This document shows, one piece after another, positions 1-10,854 of a DNA stretch of 64,000 nt (position 1 is its first letter; each line of letters begins with the position of its first letter). The stretch is taken from assembly GCA_021399435.1 (NCBI GenBank), contig JAJTUP010000003.1, positions 1,240,001 through 1,304,000 on the forward strand, in the 5' to 3' direction. This DNA is from Diaporthe sp. PMI_573. Its lineage: Eukaryota; Ascomycota; Sordariomycetes; Diaporthales; Diaporthaceae. The position numbers were made by a program, and so were the translations under genes. Under the pieces are notes generated by a model, which did not search any database, was not told where the DNA came from, and worked only from the letters and a program-made list of their open reading frames with translations.

Positions 1-1453
1 AGAGTTTTCTCGCCGACATGGTCAAGGAGTGAGTGGCCATCTGTCTGGCAAGGGAACGAAGACCAAATACTGACGGGCGCAGGGTGGCAGATGGAGACGA
101 TTTCATAGGCAATTTGTGGAAGGTCCACTGCAGAGTCAAAGAAGAGGGATACGTCCAGGCAAGCCACATGCATCCGACCCTGAGAGTGGTGACACAACGT
201 ACTGACTGGGTAGCAGAGCCTCTCTTTGGGACTGTTCCGTTCCGACTACATGGTTCACAAGGATACGGCAGACCCATCATCTGTGCCTAAGGTCAAGCAA
301 GTCGAGTTCAACACCATAGCTTCTTCTTTTGGAGGACTGTCATCTTCAACATGTTCGCTTCACAAGTAGGATCACATCGCACCCTCCTCCGGCGGAGCCA
401 CACAACTGACAAATACCCAGATTTCTCGCCGACACCGAATACTCGTCCCTCAAGCAGCCAGGGGCGCACAGCAGCCTGAACCTCCCCAGCAACGACAGCG
501 TCGAGGGCTTAGCATCGGGCATGAGGGCCGCCTTCAACGCATACCCAAAGTCAGAGCTCGGCCTCGAGACCTGCATCATCTTCCTAGTCCAAGACGGCGA
601 GCGCAACGTCTTCGACCAGCGGCACCTCGAGTACGCCCTGCAGAGGCCTGCCCCGCAGCGGATACCCGTCTTCCGCCTCCCCTTCAGCGAGACCCTGAAG
701 CGCACGCGCATAGCCGACACGCCGGGCCGCCAGCTCCTCTACCGGCTGCCCAGCAACCCGGACAAGGAGTTCGAGGTCGCCCTCGTGTACCTGCGCGCGG
801 GCTACGGCCCGTCCGACTACCCGGACGCCGCGGCCTGGGACGCGCGGTACCACCTCGAGCGCTCGGGCGCGATCAAGTGCCCGACGGTGCTCACGCAGCT
901 CGCGGGCGCCAAGAAGGTGCAGCAGGTCCTCGCGACGCCCCCCGTCGGCCCCTCGTCCGCGCAGGACGGGCTGAGCCGCTTCGTGCCGGAGGGCTCGCGG
1001 GCGTGGGACGACCTCTGGGCGACCTTCACCAACATATTCCCCATGGACGACAGCGAGGCCGGGCTCGCCGCGCGGAAGCTGGCGCTCGACGCCGAAGAGT
1101 GCAAGCGCTACGTGCTCAAGCCGCAGCGCGAGGGCGGCGGCAACAACTGCTACAGGGCCGCCATCCCGCCGTTCCTCGGGGGCCTGCCCGAGGCGCACTG
1201 GAAGTCGTACATCCTCATGGAGCTCATCACACCGCCGCCAGTGAGCAACATCATCCTCCGGAACGGGAAGCTCGAGCAGGGCGGGGTCATCTGCGAGCTG
1301 GGCGTCTACGGTAGCTGTGTCTGGGACCAGGGCACGGGGAAGATCCTGCACAACGAGGAGGCTGGGTACTTGCTGAGGACCAAGGGGGATCAGAGCGAGG
1401 AAGGAGGTGTCGCGGCCGGTTTTGGTTGTATGGATTCTTGCAATCTGGTTTAA
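1..1453 (+). CDS. gsh2: Glutathione synthetase, 3' part (gene starts left of the window)
   Basis: Eukaryotic-type ATP-dependent glutathione synthetase, which joins gamma-glutamylcysteine and glycine in the last step of cytosolic glutathione synthesis. Exons are read as <1..28, 83..158, 217..365 and 421..1453, and the frame stays continuous across all three introns. Spliced exons show the family motifs DDFIGNLWKVHCRVKEEGY, LGLFRSDYMVHKD and EFNTIASSFGGLSS. The long last exon carries the ATP-grasp part: VLKPQREGGGNNCYR (glycine-rich loop), SYILMELITPP and the C-terminal GYLLRTK...EGGVAAGFGCMDS. The second intron (159..216) begins with GC instead of GT; introns 1 and 3 are GT-AG. The N-terminal part is outside the window. 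The gene ends tail-to-tail with the SSB gene. Identity is very secure; the exact acceptor at 216 (versus 213) is inferred. Confidence 0.95.
159..216 (+). other. GC-AG intron of gsh2
   Basis: The coding sequence GYVQ ends in CAG and is followed directly by GCAAGC. The frame resumes after the CAG at 214-216 with SLSLGLFRSDYM, a conserved junction in fungal glutathione synthetases. No GT donor near position 159 keeps this reading, so a GC-AG intron of 58 bp is the simplest explanation. Confidence 0.75.
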
Positions 1454-1999
1454 AAAGCATGGGCGACACACACCCTTGCAAAAGCAGGGCCGTCCAGGCC
1501 GGGCTGTACGTGTGTAGACATCAGGTCTGGAGCTGGATAGACTAGAATATATATTTGAAGGCCCATTCCGCTGGACATCGCTGTTGATATGTGGACTGGC
1601 GGGCTAGGTGACATGCACATCTGGGAGCTGTAATCCGCCAGTACCAACCGCATGCACCAGGTTTTCGCATGCGAATTAATAATGGCATCAAGCCAGCGAC
1701 TGGAGGTCGAACCAAGTAAAGCTTCTAGATCGACAATCGTTTGCATCGACTACTCAATACGCCCCAATAGAGAATTATCAATGTGGTATCGCCGAAGAAA
1801 AGTGTGACATATGGAAGCGCAGCCATGGAAGAGTGGGGATCGCAACCGCGCCGGAAAACCCGTACAATTCTGCATCTCTCCTTTCGTAATCATCAAGTAT
1901 CTTATACAAATCCTGCAACACCGTCATCCATTTCGATACATACGGGTTGCACCCAGCATCGTTGTGTAATTTGTTTACTTTCGGCGGGATCATTAAGCT
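1454..1999. other. Convergent intergenic region, gsh2 / SSB 3' ends
   Basis: 546 bp between two stop codons facing each other. It presumably holds both 3' UTRs. Short ORFs here have no recognisable family or splice continuity; nothing else seen. Confidence 0.6.
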
Positions 2000-2556
2000 T
2001 TAGGCGGAATCTCCCTTGGGCTTGCGGAGGACCTCCATGTTGCCTGCGCATCAGTCGCGGTCAGCGTCGCGCAATCGCGGAAGAGGGATTGAGGTGTCAG
2101 TGGTGACTCACGCTGGATGATGCTCAGTGCAGTGCGGGTCTTGCCCTCGGCGTCCTCGTACTTGTCGTTGGTCGCGTCGCCCTCGACGTAGACCAGGGTT
2201 CTGCGAGCAGGTAAAATATCAGCGCCTCTTCATCGGACCACCAATCTCGATACGCACAAAACGAGGGCGGGGGATACTAACCCTTTGGGCAAGGTCTGGA
2301 AGTAATCGCGACGGGGACCCTCTGCCTCGAAGCTAGAAACCCGGAAGTAGGACGTCCTGGTGTTCTCGCCGCGGCCGGTGTTGGAAGCGACTGCGTACTT
2401 GAGGACCTCACGGCCGGTGGACGTGGCCTGCAGCTCGGGGGTCTGGACCAGGTTGCCGACGATGGTGATCTTGGCCAGGGGCCGCGCGGGCGTGGTGCTG
2501 AAGGCACGGGCGGCCCGCGGGGTAGCGGCGACGGCACGGCGGGCAAGGAAAGACAT
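2000..2556 (-). CDS. Mitochondrial single-stranded DNA-binding protein
   Basis: Small OB-fold protein of the bacterial SSB/Rim1 type that coats single-stranded mitochondrial DNA during replication and repair. Exons on the minus strand are 2556..2282, 2200..2112 and 2043..2000, giving 135 residues. Introns of 81 and 68 bp have GTTAGT and GTGAGT donors and CAG acceptors. The first about 27 residues (MSFLARRAVAATPRAARAF, then STTPARPL) are rich in Arg/Ala/Ser with no acidic residue, as in a mitochondrial presequence. The OB fold follows: KITIVGNLVQTPEL, TSYFRVSSFEA, LVYVEGDATNDKY, and a final RTALSIIQRNMEVLRKPKG. Length and order match fungal mitochondrial SSBs. Function is well supported by family; the yeast name RIM1 is not transferred. 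Confidence 0.93.
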
Positions 2557-3217
2557 CCTGCTTGGAGTGAATCAAGCTTATTGTCTGGTATGAGGCGGGC
2601 GGCGGCGGCGGTGGAGGGGCTGGGCAAGTTTCTGGGGCGAGAGAGAATGGGCAACGGGAGGGGAATCTGCTGCTTGGTATGAGTGAAGGGCAAAAGGAAA
2701 GACGGGAAATTTGAACGTGATGCGATCCAATGCGACAGGCTGAAGGGTCATCGCGCGTCAAGCAAACGCGCTGGTTGGGGTTGACAGGGGTGGGGCGATT
2801 GCACGCTATCTTTTTGTGCGATAATGCGTGATACGGGCTTATCGGAACGACAAGATCACTTATAAGAATGAGCTGCCCATCATGCATCCAAACGATACCA
2901 GGTCGCCGGGACAACATCGAGTTGCTTTTGGTTAGGCTCAGCAGCAAAAAGTTATGAATCCTTGACTTTACATAGAGCGCATATTTTTATGAACAATAGC
3001 GTCTGCTTTCATGGAGTTCCAGCTTTTGTTTGTGTCTCCGTTTGCGGTCATATTGAGTGACATCGTGCCTAGGTGCATTTCTCTAGACATTGCGTTGCTA
3101 TGATGGTACTGCTCTTATACACTGTCAGTAATCAGTCTGAGGAGATTTGTGATTGTGGCCTTTTTTACTACTCTGAGACACATAGGTTCGATTTACTAGC
3201 GGTGGTCAAGCCACGGG
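2557..3217. other. Intergenic, upstream of SSB
   Basis: 661 bp containing the SSB 5' flank (a CTCCAAGCAG just before its ATG could end a 5' UTR intron) and the 3' flank of the GMC gene. No gene or repeat recognised. Confidence 0.5.
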
Positions 3218-5059
3218 TCAGTCTGCTAGGACTCTCCAGGTCGTATGGCCTCGAGGGCCCGTGTCAACCACTCTCAGCCTTTCAACACCGTACACATGGC
3301 ATTGTGGGTCCACCACCGCCGTAGCGTCGTCCGCCTTGCCCATCTTAGTGGTACCTGCCGCGTTGAAGATCGTGCCAGTGTTCTCTCGTATATAGTTCTT
3401 GATATCAGCGTCAGCTGTGACATTTGCACCCGGCACGAACTCCGGTCCGTCCAGAAGGGATGTCAGGGAGGCGCTGGCGTAGAGATCTCGGATGCGCTTC
3501 ACGGCCGCGACCGCCTGTTCAACGTCGCCTGGGTCGCTGAAATAGGCGAGGTCGACCAGTGGAAGGTCTTCTGTCGAGTTGGAGACGATGTCGATAGATC
3601 CCTTCGACAACGGCGAGATGATTGTGCCGAAGACAGTTGTGAATTGAGCAGCAGGATCTGGTTTTGTGACACCTAGATAGTAAGGGGCAACCCGCAACTC
3701 GAGTTCAGGCCAGTCGTCCGGGAGCGCATCTAAGGCGGTCTTGGTGGCGTCTGAGAAGGTCTCACGGTTGGGAAACTTCTCCCAGCCGATAACAGCCTTG
3801 TTTTGTGACAGTGGCCCCGTTCGATTAAAAAGATAATGTGCCTCCGCCTCGACGTAGCCCGGCGCACTGAAGCTGTCGTATTGAGATGAGGTAGGAATGT
3901 TCAGAGCCTGAGACACGGTGAAAATTGGATGATCTTGGAGGTTCTGGCCGACACCCTCGAGCGCATGCACAACAGGGATACCAAGCTCCGTCAGCCTGGC
4001 TTGTGGACCCACTCCAGACACCATCAACAATTGGGGAGACTGGAAGGCACCGGCAGATAGTATGACCTCTCTACGAGCCGACAGCGTATAGGCGGCTCTA
4101 CCGGTAGTAACTTCCACTCCCGTAGCGCTCGTACCGTCAAATACTACCCGACGAGCCAGAGTGTTGGGATATAAGGTGATTGAAGTATTCGACAGGGATG
4201 GGTTGATAAAGGCAGTCTGTGATGATGACCGATGATTATTCTCCGGGTTGATATTGTTTGTTACCCAATTGGCACCTAACAAGTCACCAGAGTTGAAGTC
4301 CTCAGCTGGGCTGATGCCTATGTCATTGAACCCATCCAAGAATGGGACAAGAGTTTCCGGAGTATATCCGCCGTATGAAATTTGGAGTGGTCCTCCCAAG
4401 GAATTATCGAAAGCGGACTCGTTGAAAGCGGGAGTGACACCAGCCGGAAAGGTCGCAGGATCCGGAGTTGTGAACGTAGCAGACTTCTTGAAGTACGGCA
4501 ACACGTTGTCCCACTTGTATCTGTCATCGCCAACCTCGTCTGCCCAGAGATCCATGGAACCGCGGGTTGGCCTATGTATCGGATATTTAGTGAAAGTCGT
4601 GAATTTTCTTTGGGCTAAGCTCACCTGTGGAAGATCAAAAAATTGATGGCAGAAGAGCCACCAATGGCCTGCCCTCTGGAGTACTGAACCTGGCGGTTGT
4701 TCAGCTGTGTTTGAGGCGTTGACAGGATTCCCCAGTCCGTAACGGGAGCGCTGAATGTTTCAAAATTGAAGACAGAGTATCCTGGGACGACACTACGGTT
4801 TCCATTTTCGATTTGATAGAAGCCACCGGCCTCGACCACAGCAATTTTGACGTCAGGGTCCTCGGCCAAGCGAGCAGCGATGATGGACCCCGAGGGTACC
4901 GGCACCAACGATAACATAGTCGAAGTCTGTGTCACCGGCGATACCAAAGTTTGAACCCAAAGAATCGAGAAAGTTGACATCTTGCTGAGCGTAGCCACTT
5001 TGTGTCATGAACAACACGGAAGCCAGAGTCACGAGTGTCTTCATCATGAAGGCGCGCAA
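3218..5059 (-). pseudogene. GMC-family oxidoreductase, probably decayed
   Basis: FAD-dependent glucose-methanol-choline oxidoreductase of the secreted aryl-alcohol-oxidase/choline-dehydrogenase-like type. Exons are about 5059..4625 and 4571..3218, with a 53-bp intron. A signal peptide (MKTLVTLASVLFMTQSGYAQ) precedes the FAD motif DFDYVIVGAGTLG. Right after it the frame shifts: four Gs (4888-4891) where three would lead into SIIAARLAEDPDVKIAVVEAGG. Later parts are typical: YSRGQAIGGSSAINF, LSAGAFQSPQLLMVSGVGP, ALEGVGQNLQDHP. Two further defects are seen. The catalytic-base position reads TIFNAAGTTKMG, with Asn where the family has His. The C-terminus after RVVDT is shortened to GPRGHTTWRVLAD and then stops, missing the usual Phe/Pro-rich stretch and terminal helix. 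The frameshift alone could be a sequencing error; three defects together suggest a pseudogene. Confidence 0.7.
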
Positions 5060-6569
5060 GAATTTCGGTACAGTTGGGTGTGGTCAAGAATATTCAAAAT
5101 AGCTTATGTTTCCGTCTGTTAATATTCAATTGCTTAACATGGCGTCCCTCTGATTATATTTATACTCGAATGAGTTTTGCAGCTCATATAGAACCAAGAA
5201 CCGTAGTTGTCTTTGCCTCCCCTCTTGGTCTGCGCATCACTGTTGTCCATAACAGCCCCTGAGCATTTCATCTATTCCATTACTCTGGTGCTCTTCAGAA
5301 GAGGTTTAACTTTGACTAGAGACAGATCTCAGCTCTGATGAATCTGCAAATCACACACAATGACATCAATGAAGCCGTCATGGAATCGAACAAGTGTCTT
5401 TCGTCAATGTATTTAGGATGACAGGGACGGAGAGTTCCCAGATCGGACGAATGGTTCGTCCTGAGTCTTCCGAGTACAACAGCGAAAGTTAACTGGAAAG
5501 GGGTTTGAGAAATAATTACCAAGCCAGCACCGCATGTAAATCGAAGTCCCTTGGTGGACGCGAGAGCGATGCCGTCTTCGGGACTGGACTGGAAAGGCGA
5601 ATACGAGACCGAATGTAACGGGGGCTTTATCAAAAGATGCTGCTAAGTCCTGCTTGATTTTGCAGAGAGCGGAATAATTGAATTCACAATTAAGAAGTAG
5701 CACCAGGAAGTGGTGTACAGTTTCTTGCAGGTCAAAAGGGATGGTGGCCTGAGCTCATCTGGCCAAGTGGGCAGTCCAGGAACCCCAGAGCATCCAAACT
5801 GCACCCGATCGTGCGAGTTGTTACCAAAAAGACCTCGCAGTTGCCCATGTCTACCTCTACATCTATGAAAATCAATTTCGCGGCTCAAAATGCGAGAGCA
5901 CTACTTTGGATATGATTTTATGAACAGTCGATTTGATTCTGAAAGCTGTGTTCAGATGACCTGTTCTTCTTGGGCCTCAGTGGGTGGACTCTCTCACTTG
6001 TCTTATTGAAGGGAGTTGACCCCGGTGAGAAATTTCCTAATTGGGTTCTGAATAGGAAATATGCCAAACGCAGCGAAAGTCTCTCTACATGTCACTGTCC
6101 ACTGCTTCATGCCGCAGCAATTTCTATTCAAACAATAGACCATCTTATCTCACATTTAGCCCCCTTGAATAACATGACAGGCATCAATTGTTTCATTCTG
6201 AATAGTCAATCTGATTCAGAAGCTCTCAATGGCTCGATGACACCGCCCCTATTCAGGGGCCAGCTCAATTATGCCCCAGAAGTGCCTTTCTACCCAAGAT
6301 CCAACCCTGAGCTCTTCTCTCAATTCGTAAACTTCGAGCTTTTCTTCTGCTGGTTTCAGCCACCTCTTGCCACGAGCCCACAACGGAGTCAGGAATATCC
6401 CAAAGAAATTTCTCGCTTCCCAACATACCGACCAGCTTCTTGGTGTACATCCATCACGAGGCGCAGCCGGCGACCATCACCAAGTTCATTGACAGCTCGA
6501 GCAAGACACCCCATTATCCCAGCTCTAGACTTTTCTCTTCATTCTCAGTACTCCAAAAGGGCCCTCGAC
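5060..6569. other. Divergent intergenic region, GMC relic / STE3 receptor
   Basis: About 1.5 kb, visibly richer in A+T than its surroundings. It holds the upstream regions of both genes. A perfect 6-bp inverted repeat (GCCCCT / AGGGGC with a 4-nt loop) lies at 6245-6260, about 310 bp before the receptor start, and an AACAAT core resembling HMG-box targets lies near 6131. The receptor frame stays open upstream to 5970, but that translation has no family resemblance. Confidence 0.5.
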
Positions 6570-8366
6570 ATGTATCTCGAGCAAGCCATCACGTACGTTG
6601 CGGGCAACTACGGCCCATCGACCGAACAACTTCTCAACATCATCATGAGATGTGTACTGCACTTTGCCGCCGTCGTAGCATGTGTGGTCCCCATGCATCT
6701 CTTCTGCAGGAGCGGCGAGCTGGCTGGCGCGACCCTGGTCGCCTCTGGTGCCATCATGAACCTCTATCATTTCACCAACACACTCACATGGCACAACGAC
6801 GACATTGCCAGCTGGCCTCGCGCCTCTGGGTGGTGCGATATTCAACTGGCCTCCGGCGTGCCGTTGGAGACCTTGGTGGCCGCCAGTACTTGTGCGATCC
6901 TGCGCAACGTGGCGAATCAAATCTTCTCGTTGCGGGCCACCGCGCTCAGGAGCAGCGAGAAGCGGAGGAAGAACCTCATCCATGCGCTCATCATCTTCCC
7001 CGTCCCGCTGCTTCAAGTCATCCTTTATTTCTTCGTCATCGGGATGAGGTACAACATCTCGGGCATCATCGGGTGCCAGGCTGTGTTCCAGACCAACTGG
7101 GTGTTCTTGGTCTTCTTCCTCCTTCCGTGTCCAATCTTTTCGCTCTGCGCTGGGTACTACGCAGGTAAGCGGATACCCCGATGCTTCCGGCCTCGCGTCC
7201 TGCTAATGTGCTCCTCTCAGTCTTCACATGGTGGCGATACAGGCAGATCGATACCGAATCTCGAAAGAACCTGTGGAACTCTGTTAGGAACTCGGGTGCT
7301 CTGGCCCGAAACGCCAGAGCCCGAAGAAAGCTCTACTTCATGACCCTGACGATAATCGCACCGTGGGTTCCCTTGCAGCTAATGTTTCTGCTCAACAATG
7401 TCAGGGCAGGACTGCCTTGGGAAGCGCCGTTCGACCTTGGAACCATTCACCGCGACGGCTGGAACCAGATCGACTACTCTCCCATCTCGACCGTTCCCTG
7501 GACCCACATGTATGGGACATATGCGTATGCCCTCGAGTCCCTTGTCGTGTTCCTCTACTTCGGTCTGACCAAGGATGCACACGACCTGTACCGTGAATAC
7601 CTGCGGGCCTTGGGCCTCGGCAAGATCTTTCCAAAGTTGAACGAGGAGTACGTTCCATCGAACCAGCCACCTACCAGCCTGAGCAGTATGTGGTCTCGCG
7701 CAAAGAGAGCTTCTACTTTGGCTTCATCAACACGGACGTCGCAGAGGTAAACAAAGCCTGCCCATTCGACCCACCACTATCCCACTGACTTATCATCTTA
7801 GCTGCGCCGGCCCTTCAAGCAACAAGACAAGCACCAGCACGCGCCAGTTCCACGAAGTCGACGACATTCAGCCCCTGAGCATCCGCCTGAACAGCCTCGA
7901 CCTGGAAGCGGCTCGCTCAACGACCGAGGCTGCGCGCTCATCCGAACAGATGCCACAGATGCCATCGCGAAACCCGTGGGTCTTCCGCACCACGTTCGCA
8001 CCACAGTTCGGTATGGGCACGATCATGGGTGGGAGGAAGGGCAAGGCCACGAGCAATTCAAGTAGCCAAGATTCTCTCAGGCCCATCATACATCCACTCC
8101 ACTCCACCCAGGCGCCCTCGGCCATGGGCAAGTACGAGGCTGGTCTCGGGCTGTCCTCGGATGCCGTCTACGGTGCGAGCTGGAACCCTGCGCCGAGGGA
8201 CACCCGCGTGGACACGAGGGTATGGGTGGCGGATCCTCATGGCGCATCAGCCGTGGATGGTGCAAATTTGGGCGACAAGGAGTTGATGGACGAGGGCATT
8301 GTAAGGGTTGAGAGACGCATTTCAAGCTCCAGTGAGGTTTCACCTCCCAAGCCTGCTTACCACTAG
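6570..8366 (+). CDS. STE3-family pheromone (a-factor type) receptor
   Basis: Seven-transmembrane G-protein-coupled receptor for a lipopeptide pheromone, like yeast Ste3 and Neurospora PRE-1. It acts at the plasma membrane and signals to the mating MAP-kinase cascade. Exons 6570..7164, 7221..7746 and 7802..8366 give 561 residues; introns are 56 and 55 bp. Hydrophobic segments follow a short extracellular N-terminus: CVLHFAAVVACVVPMHLF, ATLVASGAIMNLYHF, VPLETLVAASTCAIL, ALIIFPVPLLQVILYFFVIG, WVFLVFFLLPCPIFSL, LYFMTLTIIAPWVPLQLMF and YAYALESLVVFLYFG. The family signature HNDDIASWPRASGWCDI lies after TM2. The cytoplasmic tail of about 230 residues is Ser/Thr-rich and low in order, as in other STE3 tails. 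ATG 6570 was chosen because it leaves a short N-terminus before TM1. Confidence 0.92.
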
Positions 8367-8804
8367 GATTGGTAGGCAGCTGGTTGTAAATGATGGGGCA
8401 GTGACTGCAAAACTTGGTCAAAAGCTTGTTGGAGTTGGGGTTAGGTCAGGGTTCATGAGGCGTTCAGAGAGATCCCATTTCAGGCGTCATCGACCGATAA
8501 TATCCAATGCTTAATTTTACAGACTGGCCGGGGAATCCGAAGGTGACTGTTGCCGTCAAATGCCTACACGGTCGCGCAGTGGTTCTGACCTTGTTTAAGT
8601 GAGATGGGTCAGCAACTTTTTTTTAACAATGTACGGCGACGTCCAGGCGTGCGCAACTCACAACCCTTTTGCATCCAAGAGCTCGCGGGTCACACCACAG
8701 AGCCTCTCGCCACCCACTGTTCCCGATTCACAGCGCATTGAGACCACACATCCTGCCAATGACGACGACCAGACGCACCCAGAAGCCGACGTTCACTGGC
8801 TCCC
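8367..8804. other. Convergent intergenic region
   Basis: 438 bp between the stop codons of the receptor and the CHORD-like gene. No feature seen beyond the presumed 3' UTRs. Confidence 0.5.
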
Positions 8805-9599
8805 CTATCCTCCAACGTCCGACCGAGGACTCCCACCCCCGCTATCCCGCTCCGTCGCCTCCGACCGCACATCTTCGTCGCCGCCGCCACCACCACCAAC
8901 ACCCTCGGCCGGCCGGCTCTCGATATCGCGAGATACTCCTGCGCTCAATGCCAGATCATCTTCCGAATCGCTGCTGTCGTCGTCCAAAAGGTTGTCGTTC
9001 ACAAACTCGTTCGGCTTCAGCACCTTGCCCTCGAACATGCGCAGCTCGCCCGGGTCGGCGCCCGCGTGGCGTGCCCGCTTAGACCTGTCGTTGGCCCTGA
9101 TGGCGAGGTGCTCGCCCTCGGTGCAGCCCGACCCGGCGCCGCTCCTCCCGCAGCATGACCAGAAGAAGCCCTCGGGACGGTCCTCGCGGTTGTCTTGGGT
9201 GTCGTTGTGGGTTGGTTGGTCTTGCGGGGCGTGCTCTGCTCCTTTGCCTGCTGCCCAGGTACGGTGGGTCCTGTCTATGTCCAGTCTGCCGTGGTGGAAC
9301 GCGCAGGCCTGCGGGTTGTTGCGTTCAGAGAGGAAGGCGAGCTTGCACTGGATGCATATCTGTGGTGGTGGCGGCTCGGGAGCCTTTCTTTTCCCCAGAA
9401 GTTTCAAGCTTGCAGGCTGAGACTGGGCATTCGTGGGTGCGTCGGGTTTCGCGTTTCCTGCGGGTGGTGGTGGTGGTGGCTGCAGTTTCTCCAACAGGTC
9501 GAGATACCTGAGGCTGCGCGCGTAGAGTCGCTCGTTGTCGCAAAGCGCGACGAGAATGGCGCGGACGAGGGGCTCTGGGGCTAAGAGTATGCGGTCCAT
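8805..9599 (-). CDS. Hypothetical protein with CHORD-like Cys/His module
   Basis: Single-exon gene of 264 residues. The N-terminus (MDRILLAPEPLVRAILVALC, then DNERLYARSLRYLDLLEKL) is predicted helical. It is followed by a Pro run and then a zinc-ligand pattern: CIQCKLAF, 13 residues from the second Cys to the next Cys, CAFHHG, a polar insert of about 40 residues, FFWSCCGRSG, then GCTEGEH. The order C-C...NNPQ.C.FH.G...WSCC...GC..G.H resembles the CHORD zinc-binding fold (as in RAR1/CHP1), but the insert replaces the usual FHDG segment. The C-terminal third is acidic and Gly/Ser-rich (LLDDDSSDSEDD and a run of Gly). Function unknown; a chaperone-adaptor role would be inference from CHORD proteins only. 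Confidence 0.75.
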   Translation of the reverse strand: MDRILLAPEPLVRAILVALCDNERLYARSLRYLDLLEKLQPPPPPPAGNAKPDAPTNAQSQPASLKLLGKRKAPEPPPPQICIQCKLAFLSERNNPQACAFHHGRLDIDRTHRTWAAGKGAEHAPQDQPTHNDTQDNREDRPEGFFWSCCGRSGAGSGCTEGEHLAIRANDRSKRARHAGADPGELRMFEGKVLKPNEFVNDNLLDDDSSDSEDDLALSAGVSRDIESRPAEGVGGGGGGDEDVRSEATERDSGGGSPRSDVGG

Positions 9600-10854
9600 C
9601 CCGCAGGTGATCGAGAAATCAAATCAGCATGTGGACTTCTGCACAAGCGATAGATTTGTCGATGCATCGAGCCTTTTGCAGATCGGCCGTTTAAGAGGGC
9701 GTTTGGTGCTGTTGTAGATCGACGCGGCTCTCGATGTCATCGCTGCGTCACACTGACTGATTTTCCGACGGATGGCACCCATCCATGGATTACTCCATAG
9801 ATCTCGCCACATGTTTTTAGATCGCAGGCATCTTGACTGCATACAAGCGGATTGGCCATTGGGTCCATATCGAGGTTACAACAATATAAGGGTAGTATAA
9901 GGGTAATTTGAATGAGTATGTGCAATTGCGTGGCATGCCGAATTCCACGGAGTAGATGAGGAGCATAGTCTTAATTGTCTTGGTCCTCAAAGGTGTCACA
10001 ATTGTAGGACTGGGGTCTGGCACAGTACCTTTATGGCATGTTTTAACCTGTCTTCGAAAGTTGCATATCTATGGCGTTCCGATTCTGGGATGCATGCGAA
10101 GCATGCCCGGGTACTATGTAGATGTTTCCTGACAAGGGTTGTAGAGAAGGTTGTCGGTCCTTTGCTCCCCACATCCACTTGCAGCCAGAGTAAACCACAC
10201 ACTCTCTTAGATCCCCTGTTGTCGGAAGATCTGGCGCTCTGCCTTGACGACACGAAGCTGTCAAAGTTTTGTCATGGAGGATGATGTAGATCCTTCAAGC
10301 CGCCTTATCATCATAAATTTTGAGCACACAAGCTTCCTCCCAACGTCTCCCTTCGTCTACACGTCTTAGTTCAGATATGATATCAATATACATAAGCCAG
10401 GGAATCGGGCTGACAGCCCACTTGAAAGTCAACGAAGACGCATTTGGCGCTTCACAATCTCCGAAGACAAAGGCCACTAACTTGCTGATGATTCAGGGAC
10501 TCAGGAATAGTTACCCGCTTCATCCATCGTGCAAGTGTGGAATACCAGTACTAGAGCTGCAGCTTGTCAAGCCTCCGGGGCGGGACTGTCACAGCCTCTG
10601 CAGGGGTGAGGCGAAAATGCCTGAATGACAGCAGCTCCGCCCAGAATGCCCAACCGGAGGCCCTCGCTTCTGCATGCATGCATACATTTCGGGTGAAGAT
10701 GTGCCGTCGCCATCCGGCAACGGGCTCCTCAGGCGCCAATCTGACAGCCTTGCAAACCACAAGCATGTGACCTCTTGAGTTTTTTTTTTTTTGACATTTC
10801 TGACGTCGTCTCCTCTTGGGCTGAACTGTTGACAATCAATTCGGATCGGTCACC
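9600..10854. other. Divergent intergenic region, CHORD-like gene / NLR
   Basis: About 1.25 kb holding both promoters. A run of 13 T lies at 10780-10792, about 60 bp upstream of the NLR start. Short ORFs have no coding character. Confidence 0.5.

Noticed and set aside
584..1471. Long antisense ORF over glutathione synthetase
   Set aside because: It is the mirror of a GC-biased real exon; its translation is Arg/Leu/Val-rich low complexity with no domain.
5970..6569. N-terminal extension of the pheromone receptor by 200 residues
   Set aside because: The frame is open by chance in an AT-richer promoter; STE3 receptors have a short extracellular N-terminus and the extension has no signal or family resemblance.
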